Shown here: piece after piece, positions 1 to 9,800 of the stretch | Layout: every line of letters starts with the position of its first letter | How positions within the stretch are numbered: the first letter of the stretch is position 1 | NCBI GenBank assembly: GCA_919902985.1 | Contig: CAKKSC010000005.1 | Location: 1-64,000 of the forward strand | Origin: Desulfuromonadales bacterium | GTDB lineage: Bacteria; Desulfobacterota; JAENJC01 | Reading direction: 5' to 3' | DNA: 64,000 nt | Position numbers and translations under genes: made by a program | The notes under the pieces: model-generated | What the model was told of the DNA's origin: nothing | What the model saw: only the letters and a program-made list of their open reading frames with translations | Databases searched by the model: none

Positions 1-34
1 TCGGCAGGCTATATTACCACTAAGTTACTCTGTC

Positions 35-172
35 TTAAAAGTGGGGTCCATTATAAAGCTCGATATATTTTCCATAGTTTTTCTCATCCTTAAAAATAGA
101 TTGCCGGTTATTGCCTCTATTAATTACATGGTATATAAGGCCTTCTATGTTTATTCGTGGTCCTCTTGGCAT
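35..172 (-). pseudogene. RAYT (REP-associated Y1 transposase), N-terminal relic
   Basis: Reading the minus strand from the ATG at 172 gives 45 codons and a stop. The protein starts MPRGPRINIEGLIYHVINRG, the hallmark beginning of REP-associated tyrosine transposases (TnpA_REP, Y1 family). Homology appears to stop after the YIELY stretch, before the HUH and catalytic tyrosine motifs that the enzyme needs, so this is a dead fragment. The break falls in a short sequence ending in a stop near 35. The array of 13-bp repeats just upstream of its start (254-345) fits the usual pairing of RAYT genes with their own repeats. Confidence rests on the N-terminal motif alone. Confidence 0.72.
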
Positions 173-253
173 GGGGCTAATCTATTGAATTGGTTCAAAT
201 TTGTCAACTAAAATCATTCGTAACATGTAGTAATTTATATCTTATTTCGGAAC

Positions 254-345
254 TGACACCAATTAGTGCTCTGACACCAATTAGTGACACCAATTAGCTC
301 CTGACACCAATTAGCTCCAATTAGTACGGAACTGACACCAATTAG
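254..345. repeat. Array of TGACACCAATTAG repeats
   Basis: Five copies of TGACACCAATTAG start at 254, 272, 285, 302 and 333, with a shortened copy at about 315-325. Spacers are only 0-18 bp. The array lies between the RAYT relic start and the first codons of the truncated hydrolase, and has replaced that gene's 5' end. Such short GACA-containing repeats upstream of RAYT genes are known; linking this array to the relic is inference. Confidence 0.8.
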
Positions 346-346
346 T

Positions 347-883
347 AGACCAGGCCACTGGGGACACGTCGCTGTCTGGGTCGGAACGGAAGAAGAGCTG
401 AAGGAATTGGGGATTTGGAGCCACCCGGTTGTGGTAAAGCACAGGGATGAGTTGCGAGACGGACGTTTGGTAGTTGAGGCCTTGCGGTCAGGCGTTGAGA
501 TGAATACCATCAAACACTTCTTAAACGTGGATGACATAGCAATACTTCGCAAAGAGGATATGACTAAAGAAGAAAGGGCTGCCACGGTCCTCCGGGTGCT
601 CCGTCAGGTAGGAAAAGGATACGATTTTAATTTTGACGTCGAAACCACCAACCGCATCGTCTGCTCAGAACTGGTCTATACGACATTTACCGGCATCAAA
701 TGGCCGACAGAGAAGACCCTGGGCCGCGCAACCATAAGCCCGGACAATGTGGCCGTCAAGGCATTGGACGGCGGCCCCCTGAATATCGTTCGCCTCTATC
801 ACGACGGTAGGGTTGAGGATAAGGCCCCTCTTGAGGTAATGAGGAAGCTGATGGTTAAGGATGTCACTGTCGCAAAACAGTAA
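347..883 (+). pseudogene. Permuted papain-like hydrolase (YiiX/YebB type, C92), 5'-truncated
   Basis: The reading frame is open from 305. It reads through the repeat array and becomes protein-like at 347 (RPGHWGHVAVWVGTEEEL). The GHVAVW histidine and the later CSELVYTTFTGIKW cysteine motif match the catalytic pair of the permuted papain-like amidases (NlpC/P60 superfamily). The N-terminal strand and any native start are gone. The first available start, TTG at 407, would lose the catalytic histidine, so I read it as a pseudogene although the remainder is intact. Its stop (881-883) is immediately followed by a fragment of rpsI, which is not a normal neighbour. The family probably cleaves amide bonds in cell-wall or lipid substrates; the substrate here is unknown. 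Confidence 0.7.
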
Positions 884-885
884 CC

Positions 886-986
886 TCTTTAAAAAAGGCA
901 GGCCTGGTCACCAGGGATCCGAGGGAGAAAGAAAGAAATACGGGCAGCCTGGAGCCAGAAAGCGCTTCCAGTTCTCAAAGAGGTAA
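886..986 (+). pseudogene. rpsI (30S ribosomal protein S9) 3' relic, frameshifted
   Basis: From 886 one frame reads SLKKAGLVTRDPREKER. A second frame then gives KKYGQPGARKRFQFSKR and a TAA at 984-986. Together these form the strongly conserved C-terminus of ribosomal protein S9. The two halves are out of phase because a GAAA-rich stretch at about 925-938 is four bases shorter than the protein requires. The upstream three quarters of rpsI are absent; the papain-like gene stops three bases before. S9 is essential, so a complete copy must exist elsewhere if the assembly is right. The terminator at 1010 is probably the native rpsI terminator. Confidence 0.8.
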
Positions 987-1009
987 TTTATTTACTTTGT
1001 TTATTCTCA

Positions 1010-1041
1010 AAGGGGAAGGTCTTCGGGCCTTCCCCTTTTTT
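1010..1041 (+). terminator. Rho-independent terminator after the rpsI relic
   Basis: Perfect 10-bp stem AAGGGGAAGG / CCTTCCCCTT around an 8-base loop containing TTCG, followed by a T run. It lies 24 bp after the rpsI relic and isolates the macroglobulin cluster from upstream transcription. Confidence 0.88.
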
Positions 1042-1189
1042 GTTTTTCTTCACCTTCTTTTTTCGTTCCGAACATGTAAAAGACTTCAACGTCATAGATT
1101 CGTTGTCCTTGCCTTTAAATGTCGATTGTGCTTTTATATTCTCTGTTTATCTGTAGTCAATGCTAAATTAATACTCTGGGAGGGTTAAG

Positions 1190-4100
1190 ATGAACTTGAA
1201 ACACGGAGTATCTTGCCGCAAGTCCCGCATCTGTTTTCTTCTATTCCTCATCTTTCAAACTTTCTCTCCGGTGGACCTGCTTGTCGCCGCGGCATCTCCG
1301 TCAGTGGCCGCTGAAACGCCAGCCGCAACTTTAAGCAAGACCGAACTGTCCGCCAGTGGGCATCAGGAATCAATTCTCACTGTTTCCAAATTCGGAAGAT
1401 ATGCTATAACGGTCAAAAGCGACCAGGGGACGGGCCTTCAGCTTATAGACCACATGGTCGGACCGGGAGACATTGTCGGTAGTGCCGGAGAAAAGGACGG
1501 GAGGCTTGACCTTTTCCTTGAAAAAGGAAGATACAAGATCGTTACCTATGGTCATGAAAAGGCCTCCGGCAATGCACGGCTGGAAGTTCATCCCTTCAAC
1601 GAAAAGAACTCCCCTCAACCGCCTGCCGTTGTTAAATATAGAATTATAGAGTCGTCCCTGAACGATTTTGAACAGATATCATACTGGCTGGAGATCAAGA
1701 ATCGTCAGCATGTGGCCCTGGAAGCGGCTGGGCGGAGTCTCGCTGATCTCCGTTTGTGGAAAGACGGCAAATGGCTTCTGAATGTGTCGCCTTCCATATC
1801 AACGGTTCAGCCCAAGACAGGCCAGCCTTTAAGGGTCTGCCGACTGACGGCGGACCTTGAACCAGGGCTTTATCTTCTTTCCGCCTACGGCGGCATTTCC
1901 TTGCCCTGGAGCAATGACGGCGGAGTGCATCCCTTTTATCTGCGCTACGGCATACCCGAACTGGGCTCTGTGACGAGAAAACGGTTTACAGTTAGCCCCT
2001 TCGGGATGGACCGCTTTGTTGTGCCTGGAAGCAGCACTTACTTCAGGCTGGAATTTCCTGAGGCGAGAGACGCTTCTATTCAGGTGGGCTGGCTGGAACA
2101 AAACGCTCCCTTTAATAACAGCGGGGAGAGGAAAGATATCCTGAAGAAATCGGTCCCGCCTGTGGCCGAGCTCATGGTCGGCGGAAACAAAGACGCCAAG
2201 CACATCGTAACCATAACCGGAGAGGCTGGTTCGCCATATGTGTTTCAGCATTTTGAATCAAATTACAGCTATTCGTTCCAGGGAAGCGGCGATTACTGGG
2301 TTTCCAGCGTCCACTCCGGGCATCCCCAAGACAGCGTCGATGCAACTGCTGTCCTGACGTCTGGTTACGACACATCCAGGGCCCAGCCCCTCCTTGCTCA
2401 GACCATAGAGTTGGACCAGTCAAAGGGTTATTCCCGTCGCGCAAACCTTTTGGCCCCCCTTACTCTTTTCCTGAAGATCAACGGCGGGGGGAAATATCAG
2501 ATTCTCTCGCAAGGTGTTGAGGCCCGTTTCGTCATTGAACCATTTTTCACCTCCAGGCCGACCAACTATGCCAGACCGGCTTCCCAGGCTAGCGGGTACA
2601 CCTGGGACCTTGACCCTGGGTACTATGTTCTCACAGCAGAGCCCGTCAAGAAAGGTATTATTGACATGTCCATCCGTCCCGCTTCCCTGTCCGCTGCAGT
2701 AAATAAGGCATATTCGGCTCTAAGCGACATGGCAAAAGACGCGGCAAGATCGATCCCCGGGGGAAAAGATGCGGAAAAGGATGGAGTTCCGGGCGCTGTC
2801 CGGGCCGCTGTCCGTTTTCCCAAGGTCTCGCTGAATCGCAATACTTGGTATACCATGTATATGAATCTCCAGCCGGAAGTCAAGACGGGACTGGTGGTCC
2901 GTCCCCTGCCCCTGGACTTAAGGGATCCTCTTCCGGTCACCCAGACCCCGGGGGAAACGGTTTCGGTACCGCTCCAGATTTCCGAAGAAGGGACATTAAG
3001 GGCCGAGGCGGAAGACGGCTCCCTCATGGAGGTATCGTTAGACAATGGCCCCTGGCAGAAAAAGCAGACAGCCGGGGCAGGAAGGCATACGGTTTCAGTC
3101 AGGTCGACATCCAGAGACACGATAAACTATGCTCTCATGGTCGAGCCTCACAGGCTGAATCCAGGGATGCCGCTTCCGCCCATATCTCAGGTAGCCCTGG
3201 CTGGACTCCCTGATTTCCCTGTCTTGACCGATAATAAGCCTCTATTTTTCGACCTGGAGCGGAACTCTTTATCCAACTTCATCATCCGTGCCGAAAAACC
3301 GGACCTCTATCATATCCAGTCCACCGGACTGCTGGCCACGGGCGGAAACCTCCGCAGCCGCACTACGCCAAGCTTCGTGCATGAGTCTGAAAACGGCTCA
3401 GGGAGGAACTTTTCCATCCGGCAATACCTGCGGGAAGGCGATTACCAGATTACAGTTGAAAGCAAGGGGCAGTCAAAAGGTCATCTCGGCCTCAATATGA
3501 GGCATACCGACCTTATTCCTGGAGGGTTTCTCACGAGCCGCATCCCCGCCCGCGTTTCCCTTCCAGCGGGGACCTCGGTTGCCTATCAGTTCGTCATTAC
3601 ATCTCCCGGCGAATACCGCGTGCGGGCCTTCGGACTCGGAAGGACGCTCAAATGCCGTCTGGAAGACAAGGAGAGTTGGCCCGTTGTGGCCCCAAATATC
3701 CCGGCGGACATAACCCGAAGGTTTGAAAAAGGCCAGTACAGGCTGATTATCCTCCCTGAAAATACGGACGCCAGGATTGTAACTCTTATCGAGCCGACGC
3801 CGGTCCCGCGGCGCTTCCGCGGTCATGGCCCGCATAAACTTCCACTGGCTGCAACCGTTGAACACACATGGATGGAGCCGGAGAACGGAAAGGAGAGGCA
3901 GCCGGACCGCTGGAGATTCGATCTGCCCGCCCAGGCCGACGTCAACATCGAATTGACCGGAGAGATGCAGGGAGAACTTATGAGGGTAAATCCCGACAAA
4001 ACAACATCTAAGGTAGCCTTTATCCCGCCCGCCAGGGGCTGGAAGGGCAATCTGCCTGCCGGGACATACAGCATAGACGCTGTGGCAATGCGCGTCAACA

Positions 4101-6691
4101 ACAGGCTGCCGTATCGCGCGGCAGTCAGACCGGTGCAGTTGATGGCAGGAATGAGCCGTGAAGTTGGCGTTCCGTCGAGCGTTCCGGTCTCGGTGGGCAA
4201 GGACGGCCTTGTCGAACTTTCATCCTTCGGCTCTGTGGACGTAAAGGCGCGACTATTAAATAGTGACGGTGTAACCGTCGTGGCCAATGACGACAGGCCT
4301 GATGACTGGAATTTCCATATTTCCACAAACCTCAAATCCGGTGACTATCGGCTGTCGGTGGAGCCGGTAGGTGTGCAGCACGGCTCATGCACAGTTTCCG
4401 TCAGGGTCCCGGAAGAAGAGGAAGACAAGCCCATAACCCTGCCTGCGGACGCTAAAATAAAACTCTCCAGTTCCGTCAAGATTTTCCCTCTGACGCTTCC
4501 AGCCGAGGGAGACCTCCTGGTCCTTTCGGCCAATTCCCCGGAAAATGTCGGGATGTCTCTGGAAGTCTCAGAGCAGGGCGCTTGGAAGACGATAGGCTCA
4601 TCCTTCGGGCGCAACGCACGTCTGGAGATTCCGTTGCGTGTTCCCGGCTCCAAACCGTCGGACTCACGCTATCGTCTGCGCCTGTCATCAATGGACCGCC
4701 GCTATACCGTTGCGGAACTCAGCGCGACTATTGTCTCGCCTCCGGCGCTCAGCCAGGCAGATCTGAAGAAGGGGATTTCCCTCTCTTACTCTGCTCATTA
4801 TGCAGCCGCGGTGAAGATTGAGAAAGACGGTCTGCTGCAGATACCGGAAGAGTATGGCGCCCTTAATTGGTCTGCGGCCCCACTCCATCCATGTAAAGAA
4901 ACGACCGGGCATTTCCTGTCCGTCAAGAGCGGATATATCTGGGTCACTGGGGGGATGACGCAGGGTCGGGCCTCGGAAGGTATTGCGGCCCGCGCCGAAA
5001 GGGTGGAGCTGGCTTCCGGCCTTGAAAAATCTATACAGATCCGGCTGTCTGATGATGAAAAGACCCAATGCGATCTTGCGGCTCCGACTAGCGGACCGGT
5101 CCTGGTTACTGCCAAGTCCCGGATAGGTCGACCTGCCGTCGAACTTATGGAACAGGGCATCGATGGGCCTGTAAACGCCGATAAGATGGCCATAGGGGAA
5201 CACGGTTCCCTTAGCGTGTCTCTTGATCCAAAAAAACCTGCGCTCAGGCTATGGGCTGCCTCGCGCTCCAAAGGACCTTTTGAAGTGCGTCTCTCCCAGA
5301 TCAGCTTCGATAAACCTGAGCAAGTCCCCGCGCCGGAAGGCTGGAATGGGTCTGTCGAGGGAGTCAAGGCCAATCTGTATGACCTGCCGAAGGGGGACAA
5401 GCGCATCAGGCTTTCTCTCGGGGAGGCCCTTGCCGCGGTCTTTTTAAAGGGTGAACGGATAGCGAGCGTCCATTGGGCCGAAGGGAACCCATTTACCGAA
5501 GGGTTTGAAACGGATGCAGAAAGTATGCTTCTCCTGCACTCACGGGAAGGCATGGACCGTTTTGCCCTTGAGATGGTCCCGATAAGCGGCGCGTTGATGA
5601 CACCGCCCCTTGCAAGCGGCAAAATTTATGAAAAGGTCATGCTCAATTCCGGAAGGGTCAGATTAAGGATTGCGCCGGGCAAGACGCCTGAAGACAACCT
5701 CAGGGTCCTCCATGTGAGAGGCGGCTCAGGGGAGCCTGCCTTTACAGACAATTCAGGGAATGTCCTGTCCGGCAAGGATATGAAGATTGGCCCAAAGGGC
5801 GGCATTCTTTTGATAGAACACCAGCCAGGGGCCCTGCTCTGCTGGCTGGACAGGCCAGGCGAAGAGGCTATGGATCTCTGGACGTTCCGCGATAAGCCGC
5901 AGGTTTTATCGGTAACGATTCCGGCATCATTGCCCCTGGAAGGGAACACCAAGTCATTTCGGATCAATGCAGGCAAGCCGGTCATGCTCCATGTGCGCAG
6001 CGCCGCACCTCTGACGACATACCTTGAGAGGGGAGAAAAGACCCCTGAAGTGGAGGTGTATTCCAAGGGGGTCGCTCTTGACGCCTACCTTCCGAACGGT
6101 ACGGCGGAGCTTCGCCTCCGGGCATTTTCGGGCGGGACCATGTCTGGCAATGTGGACATTTCCGCTACCCCGGTTGTGCCCACCGATGAAGGCCTGGGGC
6201 CGGAAGTGCTTCTGGCACCTGGCAGGGCAAGGCTCTTTTCCTTCAAAGTCGAAAGGGAAGGGAATATCGGCGCTGGAGTGAAAGCCGATTCGGACATTAT
6301 TGATATGGAGATACTGAACAGCATAGGTCTAGTTCTGGGAAAGGGTACGGCCCAAATGATCAATCTCAAGCCCGGCTCATACCTGATAAAGTTGCGGCTT
6401 CCCGACAACAGCGCCCCGGTCAGGGCGCGCCCAGCCATTGTCGGCCTGAAGGCCCCGGATACCGGTCCTCCGGAAGAGGAGATAAGAAAATACATTTTCC
6501 CAGAAGAAGAGATGCCTCAGAGCTTTTCAAGCAGGCGTGCGGGAGAATCCAGGTATGGTGTTGGAAGGGCGACCCGCCCGGATGCCGAAGGAGGAGAGGA
6601 TGGAACAGTGACAAAGGAATCAGGAGATGAGGAATGGCTGAGGGAAGCACCGGATTCCGGGGGTGAATCGGAAGGCGGCGAAGGGGAGTGA
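1190..6691 (+). CDS. Giant secreted beta-rich protein, partner of A2M and PBP1C
   Basis: 1833 residues. The ATG at 1190 follows a GGGAGGG ribosome site at 1178-1184. An N-terminal hydrophobic stretch ending near VAAET looks like a Sec signal peptide, so the protein should be periplasmic or surface-exposed. I recognise no named catalytic domain. A loose motif G-x-Y-x-[LIV] followed by alternating hydrophobic residues recurs near residues 110, 225, 475, 750, 807, 848, 958, 1051 and 1728, suggesting repeated beta-sandwich units like bacterial pre-peptidase C-terminal domains. The last 70 residues are acidic, glycine-rich and probably disordered. It is 115 bp upstream of the alpha-2-macroglobulin gene on the same strand, so a shared role in trapping proteases or guarding the cell wall is likely but inferred. 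Confidence 0.85.
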   Translation: MNLKHGVSCRKSRICFLLFLIFQTFSPVDLLVAAASPSVAAETPAATLSKTELSASGHQESILTVSKFGRYAITVKSDQGTGLQLIDHMVGPGDIVGSAGEKDGRLDLFLEKGRYKIVTYGHEKASGNARLEVHPFNEKNSPQPPAVVKYRIIESSLNDFEQISYWLEIKNRQHVALEAAGRSLADLRLWKDGKWLLNVSPSISTVQPKTGQPLRVCRLTADLEPGLYLLSAYGGISLPWSNDGGVHPFYLRYGIPELGSVTRKRFTVSPFGMDRFVVPGSSTYFRLEFPEARDASIQVGWLEQNAPFNNSGERKDILKKSVPPVAELMVGGNKDAKHIVTITGEAGSPYVFQHFESNYSYSFQGSGDYWVSSVHSGHPQDSVDATAVLTSGYDTSRAQPLLAQTIELDQSKGYSRRANLLAPLTLFLKINGGGKYQILSQGVEARFVIEPFFTSRPTNYARPASQASGYTWDLDPGYYVLTAEPVKKGIIDMSIRPASLSAAVNKAYSALSDMAKDAARSIPGGKDAEKDGVPGAVRAAVRFPKVSLNRNTWYTMYMNLQPEVKTGLVVRPLPLDLRDPLPVTQTPGETVSVPLQISEEGTLRAEAEDGSLMEVSLDNGPWQKKQTAGAGRHTVSVRSTSRDTINYALMVEPHRLNPGMPLPPISQVALAGLPDFPVLTDNKPLFFDLERNSLSNFIIRAEKPDLYHIQSTGLLATGGNLRSRTTPSFVHESENGSGRNFSIRQYLREGDYQITVESKGQSKGHLGLNMRHTDLIPGGFLTSRIPARVSLPAGTSVAYQFVITSPGEYRVRAFGLGRTLKCRLEDKESWPVVAPNIPADITRRFEKGQYRLIILPENTDARIVTLIEPTPVPRRFRGHGPHKLPLAATVEHTWMEPENGKERQPDRWRFDLPAQADVNIELTGEMQGELMRVNPDKTTSKVAFIPPARGWKGNLPAGTYSIDAVAMRVNNRLPYRAAVRPVQLMAGMSREVGVPSSVPVSVGKDGLVELSSFGSVDVKARLLNSDGVTVVANDDRPDDWNFHISTNLKSGDYRLSVEPVGVQHGSCTVSVRVPEEEEDKPITLPADAKIKLSSSVKIFPLTLPAEGDLLVLSANSPENVGMSLEVSEQGAWKTIGSSFGRNARLEIPLRVPGSKPSDSRYRLRLSSMDRRYTVAELSATIVSPPALSQADLKKGISLSYSAHYAAAVKIEKDGLLQIPEEYGALNWSAAPLHPCKETTGHFLSVKSGYIWVTGGMTQGRASEGIAARAERVELASGLEKSIQIRLSDDEKTQCDLAAPTSGPVLVTAKSRIGRPAVELMEQGIDGPVNADKMAIGEHGSLSVSLDPKKPALRLWAASRSKGPFEVRLSQISFDKPEQVPAPEGWNGSVEGVKANLYDLPKGDKRIRLSLGEALAAVFLKGERIASVHWAEGNPFTEGFETDAESMLLLHSREGMDRFALEMVPISGALMTPPLASGKIYEKVMLNSGRVRLRIAPGKTPEDNLRVLHVRGGSGEPAFTDNSGNVLSGKDMKIGPKGGILLIEHQPGALLCWLDRPGEEAMDLWTFRDKPQVLSVTIPASLPLEGNTKSFRINAGKPVMLHVRSAAPLTTYLERGEKTPEVEVYSKGVALDAYLPNGTAELRLRAFSGGTMSGNVDISATPVVPTDEGLGPEVLLAPGRARLFSFKVEREGNIGAGVKADSDIIDMEILNSIGLVLGKGTAQMINLKPGSYLIKLRLPDNSAPVRARPAIVGLKAPDTGPPEEEIRKYIFPEEEMPQSFSSRRAGESRYGVGRATRPDAEGGEDGTVTKESGDEEWLREAPDSGGESEGGEGE

Positions 6692-6742
6692 GGGATTGTG
6701 GTTGGAATGGACACAAAAGATATAGAGGCGCGGATGCATTTT

Positions 6743-6770
6743 GTAGAGACGCAAAATCTTGCGTCTCTAC
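6743..6770. repeat. 28-bp palindrome, copy 1 (12-4-12)
   Basis: Perfect inverted repeat: arm GTAGAGACGCAA, loop AATC, arm TTGCGTCTCTAC. It lies between the giant secreted protein and the macroglobulin start. A near-identical copy follows the macroglobulin stop at 12590. Two related copies sit inside leuS and pyrB. It may also act as a hairpin in the transcript. Confidence 0.92.
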
Positions 6771-6806
6771 AACAACCACAACCATAATTTGATCTGGAGT
6801 AAAAAC

Positions 6807-9800
6807 ATGAACGTCATTATAAGAATGGTCCTCAGTCTATTGATTCTGGCCGTTCCGGTCACTGCCGGGGCCGCAAATTATAGACCTGTCGTCACTAAAA
6901 CCACCATAATCCCTGAGAAATTTCTGCGCCGCTGGGACCCTGTGACAATCTTTTTTCCGAAGGACGTGGGGCTGGCCAACGGCGGGCCTGAAGACCACCC
7001 AGGCAAACTGGTCACAGTGGACAAGGAGCAGCCCGGCGCATATCGCTGGTTAGACAGTAGGACCCTTCAGTTTCAGCCTTCCGAGCCCTGGCCCTCCCTT
7101 TCGCGCTTTACATGGACCGTGGAGGGCGGGAGCACTATCTTGTTTACCCTGATGGAGGCCCCGGTCTCCACTATCCCCGCGGCAAAATCAGAGGGGCTTG
7201 AACAGGTCAACGAAATCACGCTTACCTTTGCGGAGCCTCTGAATGCCAAGGCCCTTGCAGATATGATCTCCCTTGAGTTGAGGCCCCTCCCCGGAGTAGG
7301 CGCTGATAAGGCTTACTGGCTTACTAAGAACGACTTCACCATAAAGGTAATGGAAAGGTTCTCCCGCTCGGACAAGGCCACTTATGTCCTGACCTTGAAA
7401 GAGCCTGTTCCGGCCGGGACCAAGGTCATAGTCCATATGCGCCTTGCCCTGGACGACAAAGAGACCCAGTCGTTCACTGAGTTCTCTTTCTCCACCGCAG
7501 AGCCGTTCCGCGTGACAGCCCTCGGGACCCGCGGCAAAAGATATCCGGTCACCCTGGAAGGCTCCCATTATACACGCGAACAGGCCATTAGCGGCGAATC
7601 GGAACGCAGCATAGTCGTTGATTTTTCCTCCACGCCGAATCTTGAAGCAGATGCCCTGACGCTGGCTGGAAGAAACCTCGTCAGATTGACTCCCTCCGTC
7701 GGGAAACTGGCTTACCGCCTCGAAGGAAGCCAGTTGGTCGTTGGCGGCGATTTTGCCATGGACACCCTTTATAAGATATCCCTTTCCCCTGTTCCTATCA
7801 AGGACATGCATGGCAAAAACCTTGAAATGAAAGGCAAGAGCGATCTGTTTGTGTATTTCCAGCCGAAAGGGAGCTATGTCCGCCTCGGCGCCGGACAGGG
7901 AATAGCTGAACGGTTCGGGATCCAGACGATCCCGGTGGACGGAAGGGGTGAGGAACGCGTTGACCTCCGTATTTATCCCATATCTCCGTTGGACCGCTCT
8001 TTCTGGCCTTTTGTCAGGCAGCCTCTTGAGACCAACGATTCTATCCGTCCGCCGGGACCAGGAGAAGAGCCTCGGCCGTTCATAGCACCTGAAGGCTCTC
8101 CAAGCGCTTCCGAATTGATGCGACAGATATCGGTATTAGGTTCTCCTCCTGTTTCGGCCCTTGTCACCCTGCCGCTCAGGAAGGACGGCGGTTCCGCCTC
8201 GTTCGGGCTTGATCTTACGCCGCATTTAGCGAAGATTGCTGGGAAGGGCCGGCCCGGCACGTATCTGGTCGGCCTGCGCGACGTGGGAGCCGGAAGCAGG
8301 CGCTCATGGATGCGTTTGCAGGTCACGGACCTTTCTCTGACCACGATGGAGGAGCCTGACGCGGTGAAATTTGTCGTCACTTCATTAAGCACGGCCATGC
8401 CTGTCGCAAAGGCGAATGTACGCCTGGAGGGGACCCTCCGCGACCATGACAAGAGAAGCTGGGTCACCCTGGCGGAAGGGACCACGGATGCATCGGGCAT
8501 ATTCCGCTGGAGCGCCCCAGGCAATAATGACTCTTTCATCCGGCGGATCATCCAGAGGATAGTCGTGGAGAAGGAAAACGATGTTCTTGTCCTGGACACG
8601 TCCAACCCGCCGGAAGAGTATTTCGACAATCAATGGTCAGTAAACAGGAGCCCCTGGCTACAGTGGGCATACGAAAAGTTAACAGGCCGCGGTCCGCAGT
8701 CGGAGGTTGTTGCTCACATCTTTACCGAGCGTCCGGTCTATCGTCCGGAGGAAGAGGTACATATAAAGGGTTATCTACGCAAGCTGGAGAAGGGGCAGCT
8801 CTCTCCGGTGAAGGCCGACTGCTGGCTGATAGTCCAGGGGCCGGGAGATCTTTCGTGGAAATATCCAGTGAAGATGACCGATGTGGGGAGCTTTTATCAT
8901 AAATTCTCCGAGAAGGACCTTCCCACGGGAGTATACACGGCCCACCTGGAGGACAGCGAACGCAAAGAACATTACGGAAACGTCACATTCCAGATGGAGG
9001 CATACAGGCTCCCGCTTTTCGAGGTCAATCTTCACTCCCCGGACAGGGTCTCATTGGACAAGGAATTTGAGGTGAAGCTGACGGCAAGCTATTATGCCGG
9101 AGGCAAGGTCAGCGGTCAGCCGCTGGAATGGCGTGTTACCCAGTATCCTTATGTATGGAACCCAAAGAAGAGGGAGGGGTTCCTTTATTCATCCGATGGA
9201 CGTTTTTCGAGAACGGAACGTTTTCAGGCCTCTCCAACTATTGAAAAACAGGAAAAGACCAGTGAGGACGGTTCGGCTTCCATCATTCTGAATCCTGCCA
9301 TTGAGCTTACTGCGCAGCCCCGCACCTATATGGTAGAAGCGACGGTCACAGGGGCCGATGACCAGACCGTTACCGCCTCAAAGTCCATTGTTGCCCTGCC
9401 TGCCTTTGTGCTTGGCTTAAAAGTCCCGCGCTATATTGAAAAGGCCAGGGAAATCACACCTGAGATCATAGCGGTGGGGCCCGATGACGACCTGCTGGCA
9501 GGGAAGGATGTGACTGTCAGGCTGCTCAGGCGAGAGTGGCACTCAGCCCTCCGCGCCAGCGATTTTTCCGACGGAGTGGCCAAGTACCTGACCGACGTGG
9601 TTGATGAAAAGGTAACGGAAACGAAGGTAAAGAGCGGGGACGGGCCTGTGAAGGTAAAACTGCCCATTTCCCGTTCCGGCGTTTACATAGTTGAACTTGA
9701 GGCCCGTGACCGTCTGGACAGGGCCCAGGTGGTGCGGGTCGACTTGTACGCTGGAGGGGACCAGCCCGTGGCATGGGCCAAGCCCGTTTCAAAGGTCTTC

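Noticed and set aside
235-585. Minus-strand frame across the TGACACCAATTAG array
   Set aside because: Its C-terminal part is only the repeat read as NWCQ-like units, and it is antisense to the hydrolase.
997-1188. 63-codon frame before the giant protein
   Set aside because: It spans the terminator hairpin and has no protein-like features.
4798-5622. 274-residue minus-strand frame
   Set aside because: Fully inside the 1833-residue gene, Ser/Arg-rich composition typical of antisense reading.
1370-6495. Long open frames on the minus strand opposite the giant secreted protein and A2M gene
   Set aside because: They have no ribosome sites or recognisable motifs and mirror the coding bias of the plus-strand genes.
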